A DNA stretch of 64,000 nucleotides, from positions 35,747,885 through 35,811,884 of the forward strand of contig CM017567.1 in assembly GCA_007844125.1 (NCBI GenBank). Reading direction: 5' to 3'. The position numbers and the translations under genes are program-made. Below, in pieces: positions 33,008 through 42,836 of the stretch. How positions within the stretch are numbered: position 1 is the first letter of the stretch; each line of letters opens with the position of its first letter. The notes beneath the pieces were generated by a model that was not told where the DNA came from, did not search any database, and was given only the letters and a program-made list of their open reading frames with translations. This DNA is from Sinonovacula constricta (lineage: Eukaryota; Mollusca; Bivalvia; Cardiida; Solecurtidae).

Positions 33008-36000
33008 CTAAAGATATATAGAAAAAATATCATAATATTGTAATAAGTTTTGTAAATTAAATGTAATCCCCTTTTTACCATAAACACTGGCAATAGAAAG
33101 TTTCTAAACATTAATTTACTTTAAATAATACCTCATGCTAATTCTCTGTTCTGCAATGATTTAATGTACATAAATATTAATAATATTAAGAATTAGACAT
33201 GTATTTAGTGTGTCATTTTCAATAAGAAATTGTTCAGACTTCAAAATCAGAAAATTAAAATCAAACAAGGTAACAGGGTTATTTAATTTGTAGTCCTGTA
33301 TAAAATGCAACTATCATTCTTCAATCCCACTCCAGAATAATATTAAATTTTACCAGTTCTGACCATATTTTACCTGTCATGCCATTAATTATAAAGCATT
33401 TCTAAGAATAGTTAACACTGATTGTGACTAACAAGTTCCAATATGTGTCAATCTCAGATAAGTTTTTCTAACAAAAACCTGTCACATGTGACAGACCCGG
33501 TTTTATGTTGACTGCAAAATTGATTAGCAGGCTAATTATGTTAGTCTTTAAAACAAGAGGGCCCATAGAGCCCTGGGTCACTCACCTGAGGCCATAATAA
33601 ACATAGTGAATTTCTTTGTCTTTTTTTTTTTTATATAGTTCTGTATAAAACAAGGAGCATTATTTGAACATTTATAGTAGAGGACCAATTTTTATAATTG
33701 ATGCACCATGCATGCTAGATATCAAAGCTCCAGTACTCGCGGTTTCAGGAAATTTTTAAGATTTCACTTTAAAAATCTATTTTTAGCTCCTGTGACCTAA
33801 TTATGCAATGGACCGGAACCATTTGAACAACTTTGAAAGAGGGTCACCCAAGGATCATTCCTGTAAAGTTTGGTTAAATTCTGTCAAGTGGTTTAGAAGG
33901 AGATGTCGTTTGAAGAAAAAAGTTAACGCACACACGGACGGACGGGCGGACAGACGGACGACAGACAACACAGTGTCACAAAAGCTCACCTTGTCACTTT
34001 GTGACAGGTGAGCTAAAAACATCATTTATTGCATTGATCTAACATGTACAAATAAATGAAACAAGAACCCGTCGGAGATGGGTGATGTTCCATGTATGCA
34101 GACTTTTGTTACAAAAGTTTTGCATTACAACCCAAGCTTCCGACGAAAATTAAGTAAAAATATAAACAAAGGGGCAAAACTCAAAATTTAAGCAAGACAG
34201 ACTTAAGGTTCTTATGCATTGCACTTCTCCTAACTCAACCTATGAAGTTTCAAGTTTATAGATGCTTTAGTTTTTGAGTTATGGTCTGGACTGGAGAACT
34301 AAATCGTAAAATAAGCTTGTTAATATGTTATTTTGTGCTTTCATACACAAATAAAAGTTTGTTTCTTTGGTAGTCTGTTGGTAGCATTTTGTAAGATGAC
34401 CATTTTGCCTAGACAGCCTTGGATATAGCACAACCCGACCCTATTTCAAGTATATGTTGTTGTTTATTTAGGCCTTAATGTGAAGCCTGCATTATGATTC
34501 TGAAATTACATTTCGTGTTTTCAGGGTTGGCATATTGCCCAGGTTTTGTCGTATTGCCCAGCCCAGCGGAGAATACTGGGAAAAACTGGGTAATTGTATA
34601 CCGGGCAATAATGGGTAATACTGGACAATAAGAACATTCACTTATTATGATCATCGTGAATGATGCCCTCTGCCTAAGATAATACGCCACAGCTTCTATT
34701 TTGAACTAGTATCAACAATTTACAAACTTGCTTGGTGATGTATTAAATTCCTGAATATGCTGTTATGTCCATATTCTAAGGAAACATTGATGGAAAGTCC
34801 ATTCAGCTTTCCTGTTCAAAATACTTTTGCTTCATTTACGGTTTAATATACACTGACTGTAGTCAATACAGGATTAACACCTGTCTGAGGTCATATATTA
34901 TTAAACAATCAGCTGTGAAAACATCTTTTCCTGTCAACAGTTAAGTGCAAGCATGCAACTTAACTAGTTTAAACATATTTTATTCTCACAATTGTATAAA
35001 ACATTGTACATACACATTCACGAATATATAAAGTGAAAAGGATTTGAACGAAAGCTTAGCTTATGATGTTCATCTCCTGCAACTTAACTAGACACTAGAC
35101 ATGTCAAAGTTATATAAACTGTGAATAAACATGTCAGATGTATACTTTTTCTGGTTATATCATTATTCTTGGAGACTGACTTCTATCAACAGTAAAAACA
35201 TAACACACAGGGGTGGCAAAATATAATTTTTGTTTACTTGCCCATAAGGCCTGTATAGTAAATTTTGTCTGTACAATGAATAAATTTCACTTGTATGCAC
35301 CTACTTTGGGACAATACAGACAATGAGTGTCGCCAACCCTGACACATATATTGTCGCCAACCCTGACACATATGTTAACAGTTAATATTAACTATTGTGG
35401 ATACTTATTAATAAAAGTTGAATTAAAAACATATATAATATAAAATAAGTGATTTTGAATGAAAAAAAATATTTCCCACGTTTTACCCCCGGGAAAACCT
35501 GGGCGGGTTATTAAATGCCAACCCTGGTTTTTATCGGATGATTGATTTAATCCTGGATATTTTTATTATTCTGTTTCCCCAATCATATAAAAACAATTAT
35601 TATCTACCACAGTATCAACAAGTAAAATAAAAACAAAAGGTTTGGCTTACCTGCTTCAAGCATTTCTTCTAAGGACACATCCTCCCACCATGATCCGATA
35701 CGACTCTCCATGGCTGTAAATGCTGGAGATGATATTGATGGTGCATCCATGGTTGCCATCAGTTCACCTAGCTGTGATGCCCCAGTACCCGTGGCAACAC
35801 TTCCCCATACAGCACGAGCGTTTATGTCATGCATAATGGTTCCTTTGTTGTTCGACTTTGGACTCGTACAAAATCGAAAACACTTTCTACACCCATTGCA
35901 CTCACCAGAAAGTGTTGAAGCCAAACCCTGTTTCACATCCTCTCTAACAATCGAGAATGGCTCCATGGTAGTTTCATCAATGTATTCACATGTTTTGGCA

Positions 36001-36332
36001 TGAGAGATAACACTATTCATGAATGTTTGCAGAGACTTCAAGTTTATCATGCGGTAACCATGTAGGTTCACATTCTTCACACGTTTGATGATACATTTCA
36101 ATGAATTAAAATTTTGTGACACAGTGTAAATGTTGGTGTTGTTCGAAGCCCATGAAAGACGTGGGAATTGTCGACTTCTCCTTTTAACTACCTTTATTTT
36201 CAATTTTAAATTGCTTATTCTCTTCACCGAATATCGTTTGAATACTTTATTCACTTTATTCCGAACACAACCTTTAAGTTTCCCAAACTTGGCACCATAT
36301 TTCCAATGTGATTTTAATGATTTAGTCACCAT
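30918..36332 (-). CDS. MULE transposase-YqaJ nuclease fusion gene
   Basis: Two exons on the minus strand: 36332..35651 (ATG, 227 codons plus one base) and 33007..30918. The intron has consensus ends (GAAGCAG/GTAAGCC and TATATCTTTAG/GTGCTG), and the phase-1 join restores one frame of about 923 residues. Residues about 170-600 are a Mutator-like transposase domain: CNGC..C zinc-binding-type region, ADGGWSKR (D253), VADGDSSVY (D347) and TNLAENW (E546) as the likely DDE triad. Residues about 705-850 are a YqaJ/lambda-exonuclease-type nuclease: RLTASNIG, GASPDG (D790), LIEIKN (E804, K806), YYQCQ (Q846). Basic RNQRRWKRKMK between them could be a nuclear signal. Proteins of this type are known as uncharacterised invertebrate genes; DNA cutting and mobilisation are inferred. 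The C-terminal end is uncertain because TGTGG/GTAAGG just before the stop could be another donor. Confidence 0.8.
33553..34016 (+). mobile_element. ACAAG..CTAA element with terminal hairpin (in intron)
   Basis: Starts ACAAGAGGGCCCATAGAGCC, carries GGACGGACGGGCGGACAGAC and ends in the hairpin GCTCACCTTGTCAC TTT GTGACAGGTGAGC followed by TAA. About 464 bp with no long ORF. It lies in the MULE-YqaJ intron, in antisense orientation to that gene. Its design is the same as that of the TAGTCCCC elements though the sequences differ. Confidence 0.75.
34061..34330 (+). repeat. ACAAGAACCCGTCGGAG dispersed repeat
   Basis: Begins ACAAGAACCCGTCGGAGATG 44 bp after the end of the previous element. The ACAAG opening and the body (GTTTCAAGTTTATAGATGCT, GAGTTATGGTCTGGACTGGA) resemble interspersed elements I associate with bivalve genomes (from memory, not searched). 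The right boundary is unclear. Confidence 0.5.
34522..35526. mobile_element. hAT-like inverted termini around about 1 kb
   Basis: Left end CAGGGTTGGCATATTGCCCA then GGTTTT; right end AAAACCTGGGCG .. GCCAACCCTG. These are inverted, and CAGGGTTGGC is a typical hAT-type terminus. No transposase ORF lies inside, so it is non-autonomous. The flanking 8-mers do not match well, so the target duplication is eroded or the ends come from different copies. It sits in the MULE-YqaJ intron and encloses a second hAT-like element. Confidence 0.5.
35208..35341. mobile_element. Nested small hAT-like element
   Basis: Starts CAGGGGTGGCAAAATATAAT and ends GAGTGTCGCCAACCCTG, hAT-like inverted ends 134 bp apart. 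The right end is duplicated 24 bp further on (TTGTCGCCAACCCTG at 35351..35365), with the 8-mer ACACATAT after both copies. This points to a local duplication or two nested insertions. Confidence 0.45.
35651..36332 (-). CDS. Exon 1 of the MULE-YqaJ gene
   Basis: Starts with a basic segment (MVTKSLKSHWKYGAKFGKLK) and runs through the N-terminal part of the Mutator-like domain (SGECNGCRKCFRF, NARAVWGSVATGTGASQLGE, MESRIGSWWEDV). The open frame continues past 35651 into the intron for 15 codons, which are not conserved-looking; splicing at GAAGCAG/GTAAGC gives the join LEAG-AEERR. Confidence 0.75.
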
Positions 36333-37072
36333 TTTGAAAGCATTATGACATTATGAAGGTGATATTAACATGTAAAATACATATTTCATTTACACCACTG
36401 TAAAAACTTTTACTTTCATGATTGTCCTAGCCAATTCACCATACACACATATTTGACGGAAGTGACCATGTAAATCGTAAACAATAACATTGTGCATTTG
36501 GAAGGCCCAATATTTTCAAAGAGCATGACCAATGCAAGTTTGGCCATGATCAATAAAACGAATGTTACAGTACGAACATTGTTTACATAATATATATAAT
36601 TTTACTTACCTTTAGCCCCTAAAGTTCTTTTAAATACATAATTGTTGCTTTTTCAGCCTCCTTTCATGTTTACCGTCAGCTATACTTAATGCCGGAAGTA
36701 ACTTCGCATGAACTATTTATTGTTTAAATTTTGCTCAAATGCGTGAGTTTTTGACAAATACACTTTGAAAATGTGTTTTTTATATGATATATTGTATATG
36801 TAGAATAAAAATAACTTTTGACTTACAAATAAACTAAATAAACTAAATTCGAAACTGCGCATGAATACAGAGCTGGCCGTGGGAAGAAATTTTCAGAGAA
36901 GTATGATTGAAAAAGTAACTATTTTGGCTCTTTTTCTTTTGTATTTCAACACATCACTCTGCATTTATATGGATGGATATCTACTTCTTTAAAATATGTA
37001 GTTAGATTAATTTATACATGGACCGATTGTACAGGGGCATGCTTCAAAGTGGATGGCCTTCAATGGTGCAAA
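36333..37072. other. Upstream region of the MULE-YqaJ gene
   Basis: AT-rich, without a clear TATA box or TIR. It is probably the shared 5' region between the minus-strand MULE-YqaJ gene and a possible plus-strand exon at 37073. Confidence 0.35.
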
Positions 37073-37135
37073 ATGGCGTCAAATGTGCTCGACGTAAACA
37101 AATTATTGAAGTCAGATTTATCAAACACGGTTAAG
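37073..37135 (+). CDS. Candidate first coding exon
   Basis: ATG in a good context (GCAAAATGG) opens 21 codons reading MASNVLDVNKLLKSDLSNTV then K, which stop exactly at AAG/GTAATC, an acceptable donor in phase 0. Possible partners downstream are short open stretches entered after AG at about 38473 (MTKLLLQVIKILEKDD then ADDGYCSSS and a stop) and after CCTAAG near 38602. I cannot establish the splicing, and the family is not recognised. Confidence 0.25.
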
Positions 37136-37797
37136 GTAATCAAAATTTTAAGCTCCATACTACCTCCATTAGGGTGTATTTAATAATTCTGCTAAATGTT
37201 GTTTTATATAAGCTTTGCTGTGAAGATGAACTTTTGCCCCCACAAAATGACTGAAAAAAAATTTCTAAGAAAAGAAAACGTATTTCTAGGTAATTTTTCA
37301 CGTTTATATTTTGCCATTCTGTTCTTATAGAATGTATACATAATTTTGGAAAGTTTTAGAAGAGTCGGACAAAAGACTTCATAGTTATGAGCATTCAAAA
37401 TTTGGGGCATTTTATCATTTCACCGCTTTCACGACCCGTTAAAGAAAGGACACGAAAATAAAACTAATGCTGTCGCGAAAAAGTGCACATGTGCACTGAC
37501 TTAAATTTTAATTAATGCTTTATAATGGATCTGTTTTCTCCATATGTGGACACTGGGGTCACATTACATAAACACCGAAAAGAAATATTTGAGACAGTAA
37601 CAATGAACTGTTTCAAATAGCAAATTTAACTAATTAAAATTTTGAGTATTGTGCGTGCTTAACGCCTGTTTCGCATTTTAGAAGAGGTGTTTATTTTCAG
37701 TTGACTACTTGTCGGCTTTCCAATTTCCATTGCGTTATACCTTAGATTTACTAATGTGATAAATAACCGGTTCATGGTTTTAATCATGGTGATGATT

Positions 37798-37804
37798 TTG
37801 ACGG

Positions 37805-37836
<32 letters not shown>

Positions 37837-37961
37837 TGATGGTGATGATAATGGTGATTAAGATGATGATGATGATGATGGTGATGATAATAGTGATTAA
37901 GATGATGATGATGATAGTGACGATGATAATAATGATGATGAGGAGGAGGAGGAGGAGGAGA

Positions 37962-37999
<38 letters not shown>

Positions 38000-38277
38000 A
38001 ATGATGATGATGATGATGATGATGTGATGGTGATGATAATGGTGATTAAGATGATGATAATGATGGTGGTGATAATGGTGATTAAGATGATGACGATGAC
38101 GATGACGATGATGATTATGATGGTGATGATGATGAAGATGATGAGAGATGATGATGATGATGGATGATGATGATTTGATGGATGTGATTGATGATGATTG
38201 ATGATGATATTGATGATGATAATGATGATGATACTAATGATTTAAGATATGATGATGATGATTGATGATGATGATGT

Positions 38278-38312
<35 letters not shown>

Positions 38313-38460
38313 TGATGATGATAACTGCCGATGATGCGACGACGACGATGATGATTTATGATTTTGATTGATGATGATGATGGATGACGATGATGATTAT
38401 GATTATGATGATGATGATGATGATGATGACGATGATGGTGATGATGACGATGTAGATGAT
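37798..38460. repeat. (GAT)n/(GAC)n triplet repeat region
   Basis: More than 600 bp of ATG/GAT triplets with phase shifts, GGT, GAC and GAG variants and a short GAGGAGGAGG block. Poly-Met or poly-Asp ORFs are shadows. Confidence 0.95.
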
Positions 38461-38553
38461 GGTATTATCATGCAGATGACAAAGCTGCTGCTGCAGGTGA
38501 TCAAGATTCTGGAGAAAGATGACGCCGATGATGGTTATTGTTCCTCATCATAA

Positions 38554-40046
38554 TGTTGAAACAGAATGATCGTCATTCATTAAAGAACATGTTATAGCCT
38601 AAGTGGCGAATCCAGACCCTAAATTTGATCTATTCACAGTTGCAGAGGGGAATCATGTAGCAGTCCAAGGTCCCATTCAAGTATTAAAAAATGTTTTATG
38701 TAAAAAGAACACAACTACTGTTCAAACGACATACTTTGTTTCCAAAAGTAGCAAAGTACACGAGAAACATATGCACACAGAATTACATTTGATGAAACAA
38801 CATTAAATACATGTGCCTAGCCAATATGCTTAGCAGTGGTTGTGGTCAGTGCGTGAAAACAATTATTTGAGGCCTTTAAAAAATTGGCTTCAGGAATTTT
38901 GACCTTTTAGCGGCTGAGACCGGCACCTAGGTATGGTTACCGCACACCCCATAGGCTTTATTCATGGGCTCCAAAATGTTTATAGGATGTCTAGAACCAG
39001 AATCTCCAATGTACCCACAAATAAACCTATTTGGGCCATATAAAAACTAACAAGTCAACAATCATATAGATTTTATATGAGGGTTTGTTAAGAAAAATGC
39101 TTATAACATTGCCAAAAATTGTAACAGAAGTATAAAACTGGTACTCAGTTTAAGGTTATAGATTGATTATTATGGCCAATGCCATTTATGCAAACTAGCA
39201 CTCATGAATATTCATAAATTCTAGTGAGAATCAACTTATAGACTTTAATTTAGAAAATTTGATTACATACTTTTTTATTTAAAAGCAATATTCAAAGAAA
39301 CCGAACATAATTTGGTCTAAGTTTCATATGAATTGGTCCATTTTATGATTTTTTTTATTTAATTTTGTTGGAATTTTGCACATTAAATTTAAATGCATAA
39401 ATTTATTTGAATTGGACCAAGGAATCTGTTGTTTCCTTGTGTGTGTGTAATTATTGTTGTTTTGTTGGATACATCAATCATGTATTATTTGACATCGCTA
39501 AACATGCATATTCGCATGTTTCCATAAGCGGCTAACGATTCACCAAGTGGTCGAAGAACCCGTTTACGTACATAATGTTTGTTCGTTTAATTATACAAGA
39601 TAATCAAATCTCCGAGGCTATACGATTGCATTACCGAAATGTAATTATAGCAAGTTCAATGTATGCTTTATGATAGTGCATCATATTTGTCAAACATAAC
39701 GTAAGCCAAAATGTAATTAACAAACAAATAGCATTGAACATTATATCATTGACACTGTTTTTTGCGACCCGCTGGAGCGCGACGCATATATATGGAATGC
39801 TCATTGAAATAAATCTGCACAAAGGGAAAGTTTGTTTTTAAATACGGATTCTAATGCGGGAAACGGCGTTTTATTTTGTTTATTTATTATTATAGTTACT
39901 TTTGTGTGTCTGTAACTCTCAAAATAACTTTTAAAATAAACAATAAGATACCGAGAAAGAAACACATACTACGTTCGAGAAAAATGCTGTCTGAACAAGA
40001 CTCATTTGTGTAATGTCAGGCTGCTGCACATGTGCACTTTCTGCTT
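38554..40046. other. Intergenic
   Basis: The ORF at 38603 starts only with GTG. Its first codons after a possible acceptor (NPDPKFDLFTVAEGNHVAVQ) look coding-like but are unassigned. A short GTGTGTGT run lies near 39439. No other feature is supported. Confidence 0.35.
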
Positions 40047-40107
40047 GTTAGTCCCCTACCTGTTTACACGGGAGGGGACTATACGTTTACCCTCCGTCCG
40101 TCATTCC

Positions 40108-40146
<39 letters not shown>

Positions 40147-40522
40147 CGCTAAAAATCTGGATCCTTTGATAACTTAAAAACTATGAAAGCTAGGCGCATG
40201 AAACTTGGTATGTTAATAGGTAGCAATGTGTACAATATGCACGCACAAGATTTGGGTCGCTACCTTGAAGGTCAAGGTCACAGCATGACCTTGAAGCAAA
40301 ATCATGTCCGGCCCATAACTTCGTTATTTGAAGTCGGATTTTAAAACTATTTCACAGAAATGATCACCATATTAAGATGACGTGTCGCGAGCAAGATTTG
40401 GGACGATACCTTGAAGGTCAAGGTCACAGCATGACCTTGAAGCAAAATCGTGTCCGGCCCATAACTTTTTGAGGGACCGGTAGGGGACTACTGTATTGCC
40501 CGCAATACTATCAAATGCTTGT
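40047..40522 (-). mobile_element. TAGTCCCC-hairpin element, long copy
   Basis: On the minus strand it begins ACAAGCATTTGATAGTATTG, runs through GGGGACTA/TAGTCCCC motifs and ends GGGGACTAA, so it is the same family as the three 135-165-bp copies but with a 300-bp interior. The interior holds a duplicated block of about 140-bp period (ACCTTGAAGGTCAAGGTCAC .. GACCTTGAAGCAAAATC .. GTCCGGCCCATAAC). There is no ORF. The short copies look like internal deletions of this form. Confidence 0.75.
40272..40440. promoter_or_regulatory. Paired ERR/SF-1-type nuclear-receptor half sites
   Basis: TCAAGGTCA at 40272 and 40418 are each followed by the inverted site TGACCTTGA at 40286 and 40432, with an overlapping TGAAGGTCA just upstream. 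TNAAGGTCA is the extended half site of monomer-binding nuclear receptors of the ERR/SF-1 type. Both sets lie inside the transposon, so the sites may be part of the element's spread. Binding is inferred from sequence only. Confidence 0.45.
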
Positions 40523-41472
40523 TCACTTTAGGTTTATAGTTAATTAAAATAGTAATTTTGCAACTTTCTTTCTACACATTTAACATCTACATATGTAACA
40601 TCTTAGACAACCTATAAAAATGGTGACGGGTTTTGCTTTTTATTTTGTTTTAACCTTTCTATGGTCTCAGGAATATAAGTTATACATACTTATTCTCGAG
40701 ATTTATAGTATACTGAAAACATTCAAATAAAACCATAACATTTAAAATGTATTTGTTATTGCTTTAATCTACCTCTTACACTTTATGCATCGCCTTTGCT
40801 GCTTGGCATCAACGCCCTTTCTTGTTAGGACATGGTATGTGAATGCATGCAGCATGCAACATGATACAGTGCCAAAGAAGTTCGACCTGTCACGGAGAAA
40901 CTTGATACAATATGAAAACAACAGATCATTGGTGAAAAACATTATGAGTCGCCGTCGTTGTCGTGTCAAACAATTGAACATTTTTGTACAACAACAAGCC
41001 GACCAAGAAACAGCAAAACCTTGTAGTTTTTAGAAGATTTACAATGCCAGCAAACCTCCATGTCTTAAAGTCTTAAAACATAAGCATGCAGTAACGAATA
41101 GTTTTTGGCCGCATGGGAAAAGATACGAACAAAACAACAGAATAGAGCATCAATAGGAACACGTCGGATGATTCGCGATTCATCTCTCGGTATATGTACA
41201 TGTATGTAGGTAGTTGGATTACCTCGGCCATTTCCCTAAATGGGACTTCTTTTTGTGACAGACGTCAAAACAAAGATGGCAGATCGGATTACAGCTCACT
41301 ATAGTACGATGCCTGTAAAACTTCACTTTGTGGCTGCTTCAAATTTATATCAAGATGAATATAAACAGCAAGTGATAAAACTCGTTACTAGAACAGCTTT
41401 GACGCAAAGCCTCAAAGGGGCGTCCAGTACCATGGATGGATCCAGAGGTGGGGTGGGGTGGGAGTATCTATA
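40523..41472. other. Intergenic with unassigned short ORFs
   Basis: An 82-codon ATG ORF at 40785..41033 and an ATG ORF from 41276 in good context (AAAGATGGCAG; MADRITAHYSTMPVKLHFVA) have no recognised domain. The second runs into the TA repeat. They are recorded but not called as genes. Confidence 0.3.
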
Positions 41473-41590
<118 letters not shown>

Positions 41591-42190
41591 CGTGCACCTG
41601 CCACTGGCTGTTTATATTCATCTTTCGCTGCGCGCCTGGTTCTGAAACCAAGAGAAGTATACCACTTTCACGCATTTCAGTTATTATTTACATTGATAAA
41701 TATCAGAATTAAATTAGACTGCAGTTTAAAATGTTGCTAAATCATTACCTGCCACTTGAATTTGTTTCATATGTGTATTGTGATTTGTTTCAAGTGTTGC
41801 ATTTGTTACGACGGTGTACTTTGTACAAGTCAAACGTTATGCTCTGTTCAATCGGAACTCCAAGGGTAATTCCGACCTCGGGACAATCATCCTTCGGATA
41901 TATGTATATTTAGACGTATCTAGTATTTACTGTTATAAAGGTCAATGGATCTAGAGTCATACCCACAAACATAAAAAATTTCTGGATCCGCCCCTGTCCA
42001 GTATATGTCCATGTTTAAAAAAGAAAAACCGTTATCTGACGAACGACAACACTGGATATCCGATGTGTACTTGACTTACAGGTGGTTGCCGACAGGTTTC
42101 CTATCTTAATACATGTAACACCATCTTACCCTTGTTTGGGGGGATCGAGAAACATTTCTCTAAACTTGAGCTTAAGAAAAAGGACTTTGA

Positions 42191-42580
42191 AGATTTTAAC
42201 TCAATTGTAAGACAGTACCAGTCGTGAAATGAATTGCTCTTTATGTTGATTTTTTTCCAAATCTATAAATATTCACGATGGGGATTTCTGCTAAAAATAG
42301 ATATCGACGTCAGAGCAGATTACCCGGATGATAATGTAATGCCATCTCAAAAGTAAGTGGTCAAGTGGTTTCTTAGTTTAAAAATAGCTAATCGTGCAGC
42401 GTGGCTTAGATAGGAAATACATGTTTGTTTTGACGAATGGGGTGTAATGCTCGACAGTTCACACAGATGTAGGACATCAATAAGCAATTGGCGGGATCTT
42501 TTTTTAGCTAACACTACATGATTTAGTTGTTTGAATGGAACAAAACAACTTAGTCCAAATTGTCGGATACCACCTTTAAA
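42191..42580 (+). repeat. Dispersed element X, copy 7 (most complete)
   Basis: Begins at CTCAATTGTAAGACAGTACC (the complement of the left part of the 22.5-kb copy), continues through AAAAATAGATATCGACGTCA and TTTAAAAATAGCTA, and ends TTGTCGGATACCACCTTTAA. This copy best defines the roughly 385-bp unit. Confidence 0.65.
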
Positions 42581-42836
42581 GTAAGTTGAAAATATAATCA
42601 AACACTTGAACTTTACATGGACGTAACTTAAACTGCACCATTCGTATTGTATATTGTCTAAATATATCAAATAATTAAGTTTATAACGCATCTGATCTTT
42701 TTAGAATTTCATTTAAGAAATATTTACGAACTAGTACCTTTACACACTCTTACAGGACTGCTGGCCGGTAAGAATAACAGATAGATGTAGTATATGTCTT
42801 TGATCAAAGACATTTAAGATATATTCTAAATGCGAA

